From HRBIN30 sp964534275 (lineage in GTDB: Bacteria > Desulfobacterota > Binatia > HRBIN30): DNA of 64,000 nt. The notes below the pieces were generated by a model. The model was not told the origin of the DNA. It saw only the letters and a list, made by a program, of their open reading frames with translations, and made no database searches. How positions within the stretch are numbered: the stretch's first letter is position 1; every line of letters starts with the position of its first letter. The position numbers and the translations under genes are program-made. This document shows, piece after piece, positions 1 through 8,766 of this stretch. The DNA lies in NCBI GenBank assembly GCA_964534275.1, contig CAZHQG010000016.1, positions 1 to 64,000 on the forward strand. The letters run 5' to 3'.

Positions 1-381
1 GCGCGGCGCGCGTACGCGATGGCCGGGATTACCCCTGCGGATCTCGACTGCGCGCAGATTTACGATGCCTTCACTCCCCGAGTGGTTCACGACCTGGTGG
101 CGTACGGTCTCGCTGCACCTGAGGAACTCGCGGGCGCCTTCGCTCGCGGGGAGTTTACCTACGGAGGCGGCTTGCCCTGCAACACTGCCGGGGGGTTGTT
201 GTCGGAAGGTCACTTGTCGGGCTTCGGGCACGTGCGCGAAGCGGTCCGCCAACTCCGCGGAGAGTGCGGCGAGCGGCAAGTTCCGGGCGCAGAATTGTGC
301 TTAGTGACGGGCTACGGAGGTGCTCCTCACGAAGCCCCGCCAACCGTAAGCTACGCAGCGTTGGTTTTGGCCCGCGATTGA
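1..381 (+). CDS. Thiolase-like (SCPx/Ltp-type) protein, C-terminal part; 5' end outside window
   Basis: The reading frame is open from the first base, so only the last ~126 residues are present. They match the C-terminal half of lipid-transfer/SCPx-type thiolases: an N-x-x-G-G-x-x-S-x-G-H-x-x-G stretch (CNTAGGLLSEGHLSGFGH) supplies the conserved His. The position where true thiolases have the C-x-G-G-G catalytic cysteine reads VTGYGG, so that cysteine is absent. In characterised families this loss goes with aldolase or non-thiolytic activity (Ltp2 type). The stop is 9 bases before a DUF35 gene, the usual partner of such enzymes. Family call firm; exact reaction unknown. Confidence 0.85.
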   Translation, partial: ARRAYAMAGITPADLDCAQIYDAFTPRVVHDLVAYGLAAPEELAGAFARGEFTYGGGLPCNTAGGLLSEGHLSGFGHVREAVRQLRGECGERQVPGAELCLVTGYGGAPHEAPPTVSYAALVLARD

Positions 382-390
382 GGTGGCGCG

Positions 391-810
391 ATGTTCACGA
401 TCGAAAAACCACTTCCTCGAGGAACGGAGGACACGACTCCATTTTGGGACGCGGCGTTGCGCGGAGAGCTGCGCATGCAGCGTTGCATCGAGTGTGGACA
501 CATTCGCTTTCCGCCAGCGTTGGTGTGCCCTCGATGCACGAGCGAACAAACAGAGTGGGTCCGACTTTCCGGTCGCGGTCGGGTCTTTAGTTGGGTGATT
601 GTGCACCAGTCGCAGCACCCTGCGTTCAACACCGAGACCCCGTACAACGTCGCCATTGTCGAGCTGGACGAAGGGCCGCGCTTGCATACGCAAATCGTGG
701 ACTGCCCCCCGGATCGCATTACGATCGGGATGCCGGTGGAGGTCGTGTTCGAGAAAGTCCGCGATGACGTAGTGCTGCCCAAGTTCCGGCCGTTGGCCGA
801 CCGAGCTTGA
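391..810 (+). CDS. DUF35 OB-fold / zinc-ribbon partner of thiolase-like enzyme
   Basis: A 139-aa protein with an N-terminal rubredoxin-like zinc ribbon (CIECGH at ~31-36 and CPRC at ~46-49) followed by an OB-fold of the DUF35 family (GRVFSW, YNVAIVELDEGPRL, GMPVEVVFEKV). Family members bind and activate thiolase-like or Ltp-type enzymes, acting as acyl-CoA-binding subunits. The start has GAGGTGG upstream and lies 9 bases after the thiolase stop, so the two are surely co-transcribed and probably form one complex. No anomalies seen. Confidence 0.9.
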   Translation: MFTIEKPLPRGTEDTTPFWDAALRGELRMQRCIECGHIRFPPALVCPRCTSEQTEWVRLSGRGRVFSWVIVHQSQHPAFNTETPYNVAIVELDEGPRLHTQIVDCPPDRITIGMPVEVVFEKVRDDVVLPKFRPLADRA

Positions 811-846
811 ACGGTACCGGATACCCATTTGGAGGAGGATTCTCCC

Positions 847-2694
847 ATGCGCGTGCACAGAAAAACGCAGCCAAGGGCCCGGAAGCAAATGCGGCAACCT
901 GCCAAGCGAGCACGCACGCAACGCAGAGCGGTCGATCCAGTAACCGCGGAAATCATCCGCGGGGCCATGGAGACCATTTGTTACGAAATGGCCACGCACG
1001 TCAGCCTGACGGCAACGACGCCCATCCTGAACCAATCGAACGAGCGCAATGCCACCATCTTGGATGCCCGCGGCTCGCTTGCCGCGTTGAGTGTGGGCAT
1101 TCCCCAGTTCATGTTGAGTTCCACGCTGCCAGTGCGTTTCGCTTTGGAGTTTTTTGGCCCTGACGGCCTGTACGACGGCGACGTGTTGGTGGCGAACGAC
1201 CCGTATCATGGTGGGGGACACCTTCCGGACTACAACGTGTTTGCGCCGGTGTTTCACGAAGGGGAAATGGTGTTGATTGCCTCGATTCAATGCCACCACG
1301 CCGATACCGGCGGAGCCATGCCAGGAGGCTACAACGTCGATGCGCGTGACATCTGGGCGGAAGGCGTGCGGTTTCCCGCTGTGAAAGTTTACGAACGCGG
1401 CGTCGAGCGTCGGGATGTCGTGTACATGATGAAGGTCAACAACCGCACGCCGACGTTCATTGGCGACTTGCGTGCTCAAATCGGTGCGGCGCAACTAGGT
1501 GCACGCCGGTTGAAGGAGCTGCTGCAACGCTACGGTGCGGAAACGGTGCGCGCCGCCGTGGAGTACATGATCGACTACGCTGCCCGCCGCTTTCGCGAAG
1601 AGGTGGCCAAGTGGCCGGACGGAGAATACGAGTCGGACGTGTATGTCGATCACGATCCGAAAGGGAATCCCGACATCCACATTCACTGCAAGGTCACGAT
1701 CCGGGGTAGCGATCTCACGGTGGACTTTACCGGCTCGGACATGCGCGACAATCTGCAGGCGTATTCCACGTTTGGAAACACGCGCGGGTACGTGGTCGCG
1801 CAGTTGGCGAGCATGATGGACCCTTCCATCCCGAAGAACGAAGGGTTCTTTAATTCCATCCGCCTCATCGTTCCTCCGGGATGCTGTTTGAATCCGCCGC
1901 CGGAGCGCTCTGTGGCCGCGGGGACGCACCACCCGGGCACCGAAGTGGGCGAGGCGATCGCGAAGGCACTGGAGAAGGTCATTCCCGAGCGCTGCTGCCC
2001 GCAAATTTACAAGATGGGCATGCCCACGGTGATTTTTGGCAAGAATCCCCGCACAGGCCAGCTGTTTATCGACCACTCGGTGGACACCTTCGCGGCGTAC
2101 TGCGGGGCCGTATACGGGCAAGATGGCTGGGGCGCCATGAACGTGAGCTTCGGAAATCTCATCCGCGCCACTGCGGAGATCAACGAATCGATTTTTCCCG
2201 TGCGCCACTTGTCGCGCGATTATGCCACCGACACCGGAGGCCCGGGCAAATGGCGCGGATGCCCGGGGTCGTTATACGTGAAAGAAATTTGTGCGCCGGC
2301 ACAGATTTACACCTACGTGGTCGGGCGGAAGTACCCCATGCCTGGCATCGCCGGAGGAAAGCCAGGCGCGCCCAATCGGCTCATCGTGCGGGCCGGCGGA
2401 CCGCACGCACACGAGGTGACGACCACCGCGTTTTATGTCGAGCACTTGCCAGGCGAGCGCTACGAATATCGCTATGGTGGCGGCGGTGGATGGGGCGACC
2501 CGCTGGAGCGAGACCCGCAAAAGGTCTTGGAGGACGTGCTCGACGAGTACGTGTCGATCGAAGGAGCGCGCCGCGACTACGGGGTGGTGCTGCGTGGCTC
2601 GCTGGAGGACTTGACGCTCGAAGTAGACTGGGAGGCCACTGCGGCCCTGCGCGCAGAGCTGCGGAGCAAAGGTACTGCTGCAGCGTCCAGCTAG
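847..2694 (+). CDS. Hydantoinase B/oxoprolinase family subunit (HyuB-like)
   Basis: A 615-aa protein of the HyuB family, the partner of HyuA in ATP-dependent hydantoinases, oxoprolinases and acetone/acetophenone carboxylases. Recognisable segments: DPVTAEIIRGAMETICYEM near the N-terminus, NDPYHGGGHLPDYN, the metal-binding-type HHADTGGAMPG, and GGGGGWGDPLERDP at the C-terminus. An in-frame TTG at 829 exists, but GGAGGAGG at 831-838 is spaced ideally for the ATG at 847, which I chose. The first ~25 residues are Arg/Lys-rich and not part of the fold. It is followed 18 bases later by hyuA. Substrate cannot be deduced. Confidence 0.9.
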   Translation: MRVHRKTQPRARKQMRQPAKRARTQRRAVDPVTAEIIRGAMETICYEMATHVSLTATTPILNQSNERNATILDARGSLAALSVGIPQFMLSSTLPVRFALEFFGPDGLYDGDVLVANDPYHGGGHLPDYNVFAPVFHEGEMVLIASIQCHHADTGGAMPGGYNVDARDIWAEGVRFPAVKVYERGVERRDVVYMMKVNNRTPTFIGDLRAQIGAAQLGARRLKELLQRYGAETVRAAVEYMIDYAARRFREEVAKWPDGEYESDVYVDHDPKGNPDIHIHCKVTIRGSDLTVDFTGSDMRDNLQAYSTFGNTRGYVVAQLASMMDPSIPKNEGFFNSIRLIVPPGCCLNPPPERSVAAGTHHPGTEVGEAIAKALEKVIPERCCPQIYKMGMPTVIFGKNPRTGQLFIDHSVDTFAAYCGAVYGQDGWGAMNVSFGNLIRATAEINESIFPVRHLSRDYATDTGGPGKWRGCPGSLYVKEICAPAQIYTYVVGRKYPMPGIAGGKPGAPNRLIVRAGGPHAHEVTTTAFYVEHLPGERYEYRYGGGGGWGDPLERDPQKVLEDVLDEYVSIEGARRDYGVVLRGSLEDLTLEVDWEATAALRAELRSKGTAAASS

Positions 2695-2712
2695 AGGTGC
2701 GAGGGTGGAATC

Positions 2713-4767
2713 ATGCGTTCTTACGCAGTCGGCATCGACGTGGGCGGAACATTTACGGATTTTGTCCTCGTGCGTCCGGACGGTACGATCGTGCCGAGCA
2801 AGCATCCGACTACTCCGCGCGATCAGTCGGAGGGCGTGCTTGCAGGCCTCGAACGTGTCGCCGCGAGCGAGGGGCTCAGCTTGCCGGACCTTCTGCGACG
2901 CACCCGCCGCATCGTCCATGGAACGACCACGGCGGACAACACGATGATCGAGATGACCGGCGCCGTGACGGGGCTCATCACCAGTGCCGGCCACCGCGAC
3001 GAAATCGAGCTCCGGCGAGGGTTCAAGGAGGACATTTGGGATCCAGCTCTTCCGCCTCCTCCGCCCATCGCTCCGAGGCGGCGCCGCTTGGGCGTGCCGG
3101 AACGATTGGATTTCGAAGGAAATGTGCTGGTGCCGCTGGACGAAGAAGCCGTGCGTGCTGCTCTGAGGAGACTGAAGAAATTCGGAACGGAATCCGTTGC
3201 TGTGGTGTTTTTGTTCTCCTTCGTGAACCCCACGCACGAACGCCGGGTGCGCGAAATTGCGCGCGAGGAGTGCCCGGAAATGGCGGTGTGGTTGTCGCAT
3301 GAAGTCTTACCCGCGGCACCGGAGTTCGAGCGTACCAGCACAACGCTGGTCAATGCGTACGTCGGTCCGAAGATCGAACGGTATGTTCGCCACTTGGCAG
3401 AGCGCCTCCAGCAACACGGCTACCGGGGCGAGTTTTTGTTGATGCAATCGAACGGCGGCATGATGGGGCCGGACTACATCCTCCAACGTCCCGTCACTCT
3501 GCTCAGCTCGGGCCCGACGGGCGGCGTCATTGCCGCATGTCGGGTGGGGGATGCGGCCGGAGAGCAGGATTTCATTTGCGCCGATATGGGCGGCACCAGC
3601 TACGACGTGTGCCTCGTGCGCGGCGCGGAGCCTGAGATCAAGGCAGGGTGGAACTGGCACCACCGCTATCTCATTGGCTTACCGATGGTGCAGGTGCACT
3701 CCATCGGTGCCGGCGGAGGTTCCCTGGCGCGAGTGGTGAGCGGCACGCTGCAAGTCGGGCCCCAAAGCGCGGGCGCCGATCCGGGGCCGATTTGCTACGG
3801 CCGGGGCGGAACGGTGCCGACGGTGACGGATGCCAACTTGCTGCTCGGATACTTGAACCCCGAGACGTTTTGCGGAGGAGCCATGAAGCTGCAAACCGCA
3901 GGCGTCGCCGAAGCGATCGAGGAGCAGATCGCCGCACCTCTGGGCTTACCAGTGGTGGAAGCAGCGTACGGGATTTACCGACTTGTCAATGCAAACATGG
4001 CAAACGCGATCCGCCGCATTTCCGCTCAGCGAGGAGAGGACCCGCGCCACTTTGCCCTGGTCATGTATGGCGGCAACGGACCGGTACACGCGACTGCGCA
4101 AGCTCGCGAGCTGGGCATTCAACGGGTCATCGTGCCGAAGACGTCACCGGTCTTCTCCGCACTGGGTTTGTCGCTGTCGGATCGTATCGTGGACGAGATG
4201 CGCTCGTATATCGTGCCGGCAGCCGAAGCCAATCTCGAGCGGATCCAAGCACTGTTCGACGAAATGGAACGCCAAGCGCGCGCCGTGCTGAGTCGCAGCC
4301 GCGAACGCGTGGAGCTGCGCCGCTTTGCCCACATGTGTTACCCCGGCCAAACCTTCGACATCGCGGTGCCGATGGGCAATGGTGCGCGTCCCATCAGTCG
4401 CGCACTGCTCCAAGCGACCATCGAGCGTTTTCACGACTTGCACGAGGAACTGCATACGTACGCCGTGCGCGAGGAACAGCCGATGTTGCGCGGGCTGCGA
4501 CTGACGGTGGTGCAACGTACCGAGAAGCCCGTGCTTCCTGCGCTGCCAGCGAGCCGAAATCCGGCTCGCCCCGTGACTAAGCGGCAAGCGTACTTCGAGG
4601 GACGCTTCGTGCCGACGCCTGTGTTTTCCGGATCAGCCTTGCGTGCCGGTCAGCGTGTGCGCGGCCCGGCGATTATCGAGGAACCGTTCACGACCATCGT
4701 GCTCCATCCAGGCGACACGGCGGTTCTGGATCGTGCTGGGAACTACCGGATCGACGTTGCCCTGTGA
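2713..4767 (+). CDS. Hydantoinase A/oxoprolinase family ATPase subunit (HyuA-like)
   Basis: A 684-aa protein with the actin-like ATPase fold of HyuA. The N-terminal phosphate loop GIDVGGTFTDFVLV (residues ~8-21), SSGPTGGVIAACRVG, and the second phosphate loop ADMGGTSYDVCLV are all visible, followed by the C-terminal hydantoinase_A region. With HyuB it would form an ATP-dependent ring-opening or carboxylating enzyme. Closest functional classes are N-methylhydantoinase, 5-oxoprolinase and acetophenone/acetone carboxylase; family membership cannot choose between them. Its place after a thiolase-like/DUF35 pair fits a catabolic acyl-CoA pathway. Start ATG follows a GA-rich ribosome-binding region. 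Confidence 0.9.
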   Translation: MRSYAVGIDVGGTFTDFVLVRPDGTIVPSKHPTTPRDQSEGVLAGLERVAASEGLSLPDLLRRTRRIVHGTTTADNTMIEMTGAVTGLITSAGHRDEIELRRGFKEDIWDPALPPPPPIAPRRRRLGVPERLDFEGNVLVPLDEEAVRAALRRLKKFGTESVAVVFLFSFVNPTHERRVREIAREECPEMAVWLSHEVLPAAPEFERTSTTLVNAYVGPKIERYVRHLAERLQQHGYRGEFLLMQSNGGMMGPDYILQRPVTLLSSGPTGGVIAACRVGDAAGEQDFICADMGGTSYDVCLVRGAEPEIKAGWNWHHRYLIGLPMVQVHSIGAGGGSLARVVSGTLQVGPQSAGADPGPICYGRGGTVPTVTDANLLLGYLNPETFCGGAMKLQTAGVAEAIEEQIAAPLGLPVVEAAYGIYRLVNANMANAIRRISAQRGEDPRHFALVMYGGNGPVHATAQARELGIQRVIVPKTSPVFSALGLSLSDRIVDEMRSYIVPAAEANLERIQALFDEMERQARAVLSRSRERVELRRFAHMCYPGQTFDIAVPMGNGARPISRALLQATIERFHDLHEELHTYAVREEQPMLRGLRLTVVQRTEKPVLPALPASRNPARPVTKRQAYFEGRFVPTPVFSGSALRAGQRVRGPAIIEEPFTTIVLHPGDTAVLDRAGNYRIDVAL

Positions 4768-5105
4768 GTGCGGAATTGGTAGCGCACGATTCGGGCGCTA
4801 GCGCTCGACCTTCGAACAGGGCCCCGAACCGAGTGCCACGCGAACGCAGCGCAGTCATGCTCCGAGCTTACGGAGAACCGCACCGGTGCGGTTCATGGTT
4901 GTTGGGGCCCAATGGCGCGACGTCCCAGCGGTGGGCTGGCGGCCTGTACGTTCTCTTCCTTCCGAGGCAGGGCTCGTAGCGCCGCTGCAGGACCGACGTC
5001 GACGGGAGCGACGCCGGGCGCCCACGAGAAAGCATCTGGCTGTTCGAACGCGACTCTCCCACCTGGGAAGCTCGCATCGACTGGCGCGGTGAGAAACGCG
5101 TGGGG
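4768..5105. other. Convergent intergenic region between hyuA and pssA
   Basis: No convincing gene in 338 bases between two convergent genes. The only structure I see is a perfect 20-base palindrome listed separately; open frames here lack any family signature or ribosome-binding site. Confidence 0.6.
4875..4894. repeat. Perfect 20-bp palindrome (possible bidirectional terminator stem or operator)
   Basis: GAACCGCACC is followed directly by its reverse complement GGTGCGGTTC with no loop. It lies between the 3' ends of hyuA and pssA, where a bidirectional terminator would be expected, but no T-run flanks either side. It could be a binding site or a stem only; function not determined. Confidence 0.6.
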
Positions 5106-5933
5106 CTAGCTCTGTTTCGGTGGAGTTGCCGACGGTGACGACAGCGCCACGGACGACGGGTGCCGGCGCGAGGTGGAACGGCGCCACAGAACCCACAGCA
5201 AGCGTGCGGGGCCCGAAAGTGCGTAGCCGTAAAAGCCCACGAACAGGAAGATCTGCGGCTCGGCAACCAGGAGCTTGAGCAGCAAAATCGCAACGAGAAG
5301 GGTCCAGAACGGCTGGCGACGCAACAAGTCGGTTTCTTTGAAGCTGAAGTACGGCAGCGTGCTCACCATGAGGCCAGCAAGGCCGTAGGTGAGCAACAGC
5401 AAAAGAAGGTGTTTGTCTGTCGGCCCATAGGCGCCGAAGCGATAAAACATCAGGACCGTGGCAGCGATGGCTTCCGCGGCTGCGGGTGTGGGCAGCCCGA
5501 TAAAATGCCGCTTCTCCACCGAATCGAACTGCACGTTGAAGCGGGCGAGGCGCAGGGCGGCACACGTCAGGTACAATGCGGACGCTAGCCAGCCCCAGCT
5601 TCCCCACGGCTCCAGTGCCCAGCGATAAATGAGCATTGCCGGGGCCACTCCGAACGCCACGAGGTCGGCAAGCGAGTCGTACTCGATACCGAACCGCGTC
5701 GTGGTTCGGGTGAGGCGAGCTACCCGTCCGTCCAACGCGTCGAACAAATTGGCAACAAGAATCGCGACTGCAGCCACCTGGAATTCGCCATGCAAGCTGG
5801 CCACGACGGAGTAAAATCCCGCGAACAAGCCTCCTGTGGTGAGCAGGTTTGGCAGCAAGTAGACTCCGCGCCGCAACGGCGAACCGTTTTCCAGCGGAAC
5901 CAGCAAAGGGGTGCGCGATCGTTCTACCGCCAT
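5106..5933 (-). CDS. pssA: CDP-diacylglycerol--serine O-phosphatidyltransferase
   Basis: A 275-aa integral membrane enzyme that makes phosphatidylserine from CDP-diacylglycerol and serine, the first committed step to phosphatidylethanolamine. The CDP-alcohol phosphotransferase signature D-G-x2-A-R-x8-G-x3-D-x3-D reads DGRVARLTRTTTRFGIEYDSLAD. Several hydrophobic segments follow (around TTGGLFAGFYSVV, LASALYLTCAALRL and the C-terminal half). The start overlaps the end of psd by 10 bases, so the two phospholipid steps are translationally coupled. The ~20 C-terminal residues are Ser/Arg-rich and variable. Confidence 0.93.
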   Translation of the reverse strand: MAVERSRTPLLVPLENGSPLRRGVYLLPNLLTTGGLFAGFYSVVASLHGEFQVAAVAILVANLFDALDGRVARLTRTTTRFGIEYDSLADLVAFGVAPAMLIYRWALEPWGSWGWLASALYLTCAALRLARFNVQFDSVEKRHFIGLPTPAAAEAIAATVLMFYRFGAYGPTDKHLLLLLLTYGLAGLMVSTLPYFSFKETDLLRRQPFWTLLVAILLLKLLVAEPQIFLFVGFYGYALSGPARLLWVLWRRSTSRRHPSSVALSSPSATPPKQS

Positions 5934-6613
5934 CGGGCCACCACAGTTTCACCCGCGCGCGTGCGATCGCCAACGCGCACGGTTACGTCCACGCTGCCAG
6001 CCGGGAAATACACATCGGCACGCGAGCCGAACAAAATCATTCCGTAGCGCTGCCCGCGGACTACCGTGTCGCCGGGACTCACGCGGCACACGATCCGCCG
6101 AGCGACAAAGCCGGCAATTTGCACGAACCAGACCCGGCGGCCATCGTCGTCTTCCACAAGGACCGCGGTTTGTTCGTTGTCCAACGATGCCTTGTCTGCG
6201 AACGCGCGAAAGAACTTGCCAGGGTGGTAGCGCACGTCCAGGACTTTCCCGCTCCAAGGAATGCGGTTCACGTGCACGTCCAGCGGGGACATGAAAATAC
6301 TCAACCGCGTTGCCGGGGCTTGGAAAAAGCGCTCGTCGTGCAGTTCGTGGATTTGAATGACTTTCCCGTCCGCCGGGGCCACCACAGCGCGTGGATCGTC
6401 AGGCGGACGACGGGGTGGGTCGCGGAAAAAGTTGACCGTCAGACCGAACAGGGCAAGGCCGATGAGCGCTCCCCAAGGGCCAAAAAACACCGTGAGCAAA
6501 ATGGTGAACAGAAGAGTGGCAACGATGTGGGGCACACCGTCTGCGGCCAGCGGGAGGCCAAAGAGAGAAACTTGTCCGGCCTCTAGCTTTGCGGTTGGGT
6601 AGCCACGGCCCAC
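5924..6613 (-). CDS. psd: Phosphatidylserine decarboxylase proenzyme (short, archaeal/rhizobial type)
   Basis: A 229-aa enzyme converting phosphatidylserine to phosphatidylethanolamine. An N-terminal membrane hairpin (IVATLLFTILLTVFFGPWGALIG) precedes RDPPR and PADGKV, the conserved SPLDVHVNRIP, and near the C-terminus FGSRADVYFP. In that last motif the Gly-Ser bond is the predicted autocleavage site creating the pyruvoyl cofactor. Length matches the short subclass rather than the longer E. coli type. It sits 27 bases after ilvC and overlaps pssA, giving an ilvN-ilvC-psd-pssA order. Confidence 0.93.
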   Translation of the reverse strand: MGRGYPTAKLEAGQVSLFGLPLAADGVPHIVATLLFTILLTVFFGPWGALIGLALFGLTVNFFRDPPRRPPDDPRAVVAPADGKVIQIHELHDERFFQAPATRLSIFMSPLDVHVNRIPWSGKVLDVRYHPGKFFRAFADKASLDNEQTAVLVEDDDGRRVWFVQIAGFVARRIVCRVSPGDTVVRGQRYGMILFGSRADVYFPAGSVDVTVRVGDRTRAGETVVARWR

Positions 6614-6640
6614 GCCCGGTGCCCCTCGAAACTGCGTCGT

Positions 6641-7660
6641 TCAGTTCTTGCTTTTGTCCACGAGCCGGTTGCTGGCCAACCAAGGCATCAAGGCACGCAG
6701 CCGCGCTCCGACGGCTTCGATCGGGTGCTTTGCGGCTTCCTTGCGGAGCTCTTGGAAGTGGGGCATGCCGCACTCGTACTCGGTGATCCACTCGCGCGCG
6801 AAGGCGCCACTCTGGATGTCGGCCAGAATTTGCTTCATCGCTTCGCGGCTTTCTTTCGTAATGACCCGCGGCCCGCGCGTCATGTCACCGTACTCCGCGG
6901 TGTTCGAAATCGAGTAACGCATGTTGGCGATGCCACCCTCGTAAATCAGGTCGACGATGAGCTTCACCTCGTGCACGCACTCGAAGTACGCCATTTCTTC
7001 TGGGTAGCCCGCTTCCACCAGCGTTTCGTAACCGGCACGAATGAGTTCCGTCAGGCCCCCGCACAACACGGCTTGCTCGCCAAACAGGTCGGTTTCGGTT
7101 TCATCCTTGAAGGTTGTTTCCAGCACTCCTGCGCGCGTACCTCCAATGGCTTGGGCGTACGCCAGGCCAACTGCTTTTGTATCGCCGCTAGGGTCCTGGT
7201 GTACTGCGAGCAGACACGGCACCCCTCGACCCTTTTGGAATTCGCTGCGGACAAGGTGGCCCGGTCCTTTCGGGGCGACCATGAACACGTTGACGCTCGG
7301 GTCGGGCACGATGCGCTTGAAATGGATGTTGAACCCATGCCCAAAGGCGAGGTACTTCCCCGGGGTCAAGCCGGGCGCGATGTCGCTTTCGTACAACGGG
7401 CCAGCAACTTCGTCCGGCACCAAGACCATCACGATGTCTCCCCAGCGAGCCGCCTCGGCAGTTTCCTTCACGGTGAAGCCGGCTGCTTCGGCTTTCGGCC
7501 ACGAACTTCCGCCGCGGTGCAAACCCACCACGACCTCCACGCCGCTGTCGCGCAAGTTTTGGGCGTGGGCGTGGCCCTGGCTTCCGTACCCAATGACGGC
7601 AACCTTCTTGCCGCGAAGATACTCGGGATTTGCGTCTGCGTCCTTGTACACCTTCATCAT
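6641..7660 (-). CDS. ilvC: Ketol-acid reductoisomerase (class I)
   Basis: A 339-aa NADPH- and Mg-dependent enzyme of valine, leucine and isoleucine synthesis, acting on acetolactate and acetohydroxybutyrate. The Rossmann motif VIGYGSQGHAHAQNLRDSG is at ~23-41, APKGPGH and the Mg-binding KDETETDLFGEQ are present, and the C-terminal knotted domain ECVHEVKLIVDLIYEGG is complete. Length is typical of class I. The protein starts Met-Met, so the exact start may be one codon later. It overlaps ilvN by four bases, indicating coupling. Confidence 0.97.
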   Translation of the reverse strand: MMKVYKDADANPEYLRGKKVAVIGYGSQGHAHAQNLRDSGVEVVVGLHRGGSSWPKAEAAGFTVKETAEAARWGDIVMVLVPDEVAGPLYESDIAPGLTPGKYLAFGHGFNIHFKRIVPDPSVNVFMVAPKGPGHLVRSEFQKGRGVPCLLAVHQDPSGDTKAVGLAYAQAIGGTRAGVLETTFKDETETDLFGEQAVLCGGLTELIRAGYETLVEAGYPEEMAYFECVHEVKLIVDLIYEGGIANMRYSISNTAEYGDMTRGPRVITKESREAMKQILADIQSGAFAREWITEYECGMPHFQELRKEAAKHPIEAVGARLRALMPWLASNRLVDKSKN

Positions 7661-8193
7661 ACGACTTGTTCTTCCTTTTCTTCTTCTGGAGAGATTTGCT
7701 CGCTTGGCACCATCAACCGTGCGCCACGGTGCATAGCTACCTTGCCCGTGCGCACGATTTCCAAAATCCCAAGCGGCTTAAGCAACTCGATAAAGGCGGC
7801 CAGTTTGTCTTCGTCGCCGGTTACCTCGACGATGAACGACTTCGGCCCGACGTCGATCACTTTGCCCCGGAAGATGTCGACGATGTTCATCACCTCCGCG
7901 CGTGTGGTGTTGTCGGCTCGCACTTTCACGAGCGCCATCTCGCGTTCCACATGCGGCGTTCCCTCGAAATCGCTTACGTGAATGACACCGATGAGCTTGT
8001 TCAGCTGCTTTTCGATTTGCTCGACAACACGATCGTCTCCACGGGTCACCAGCGTGATGCGCGAGACGGTGGGATCGAGCGTCACAGCTACGGTGAGACT
8101 TTCGATATTGAAGGCCCGGGCACTGAACAACCCAGCAACCCGCGAAAGAACCCCGAATTCGTTCTCCACCAAAACGGAAATGGTATGTCGCAC
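7657..8193 (-). CDS. ilvN: Acetolactate synthase regulatory (small) subunit
   Basis: A 178-aa regulatory subunit with the N-terminal ACT domain (NEFGVLSRVAGLFSARAFNI at ~11-30) that binds valine for feedback inhibition, and the C-terminal ALS_SS domain (KVRADNTTRAEVMNIVDIFRGKVIDVG). Start codon is GTG with AGGGGA upstream. The leader holds a small hairpin, GGGTCC...GGACCC at 8211-8234, of unknown role. The catalytic subunit gene ilvB, usually next door, is not in this window; the gene upstream is a DUF465 protein. Confidence 0.94.
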   Translation of the reverse strand: MRHTISVLVENEFGVLSRVAGLFSARAFNIESLTVAVTLDPTVSRITLVTRGDDRVVEQIEKQLNKLIGVIHVSDFEGTPHVEREMALVKVRADNTTRAEVMNIVDIFRGKVIDVGPKSFIVEVTGDEDKLAAFIELLKPLGILEIVRTGKVAMHRGARLMVPSEQISPEEEKEEQVV

Positions 8194-8276
8194 GTTGAAA
8201 ATCCCCTTGCGGGTCCACAGCGAGCAGCGGACCCAAACTCGTTGTTGCTAGAAGATTCCGACCGTAGCCGGAAACC

Positions 8277-8519
8277 CTACGCGCTCAAGGGGCGTGAAGT
8301 TTGCCGATAGCGGGCGAGAATCTCCATGATCTTGTCTTTGCCCGCCAGCTTGAGCTTTTGCAGGCGCTTCTTTTCCAGTTCCTGCTGGGGGGTCAGGTAC
8401 AAACGACGGTTCAGCTCAGCCAGCTGGCGCTCGAGTTCCAAATGTTCCTCGTAATAGCGCCGGAGTTCTTCGTCCTGGCCCATGAGCTGCTGGATCAACT
8501 CTTCGTCTTTCCTCTCCAT
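8277..8519 (-). CDS. DUF465 (YdcH-like) small coiled-coil protein
   Basis: An 80-aa charged helical protein, almost entirely predicted coiled coil (EELRRYYEEHLELERQLAEL), ending in the family hallmark LTPQQELEKKRLQKLKLAGKDKI. That matches the YdcH/DUF465 pattern 'T..e..e...Lkk.KL..KD.i'. A longer frame starts upstream, but AAAGGGGAG lies just ahead of the ATG at 8519, so I use this start. Function of the family is unknown. Confidence 0.85.
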   Translation of the reverse strand: MERKDEELIQQLMGQDEELRRYYEEHLELERQLAELNRRLYLTPQQELEKKRLQKLKLAGKDKIMEILARYRQTSRPLSA

Positions 8520-8766
8520 GACGAGCTCCCCTTTCAAGCCAGCGAACGTGTTCGTCCGATAGCCCACCTACATAAATGTGTCAAACGAACGAACCGCTGC
8601 GTCCATTGTCTCCGCGGCGGGTTTGCCTTGTGGTGTGGGGGAAATACCACACCGGCCGGCTCGATGTGGCGTGTTCGGTGACAAGCCTGGGTTGAGGCAC
8701 CAGGTGAAGCGGTGCCGGGTTGCTTGGTAGGAACGGACAGCAAACCCGTGCTATGAGGCGCACGGT

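Noticed and set aside
301..1494. Long antisense frame (397 codons) over the DUF35 and hyuB genes
   Set aside because: GC-rich antisense shadow; Arg/His-rich, no family motif, while both plus-strand genes have clear domains and ribosome-binding sites.
4764..4979. 71-codon frame after hyuA
   Set aside because: No ribosome-binding site or conserved feature and it contains the palindrome; considered noncoding.
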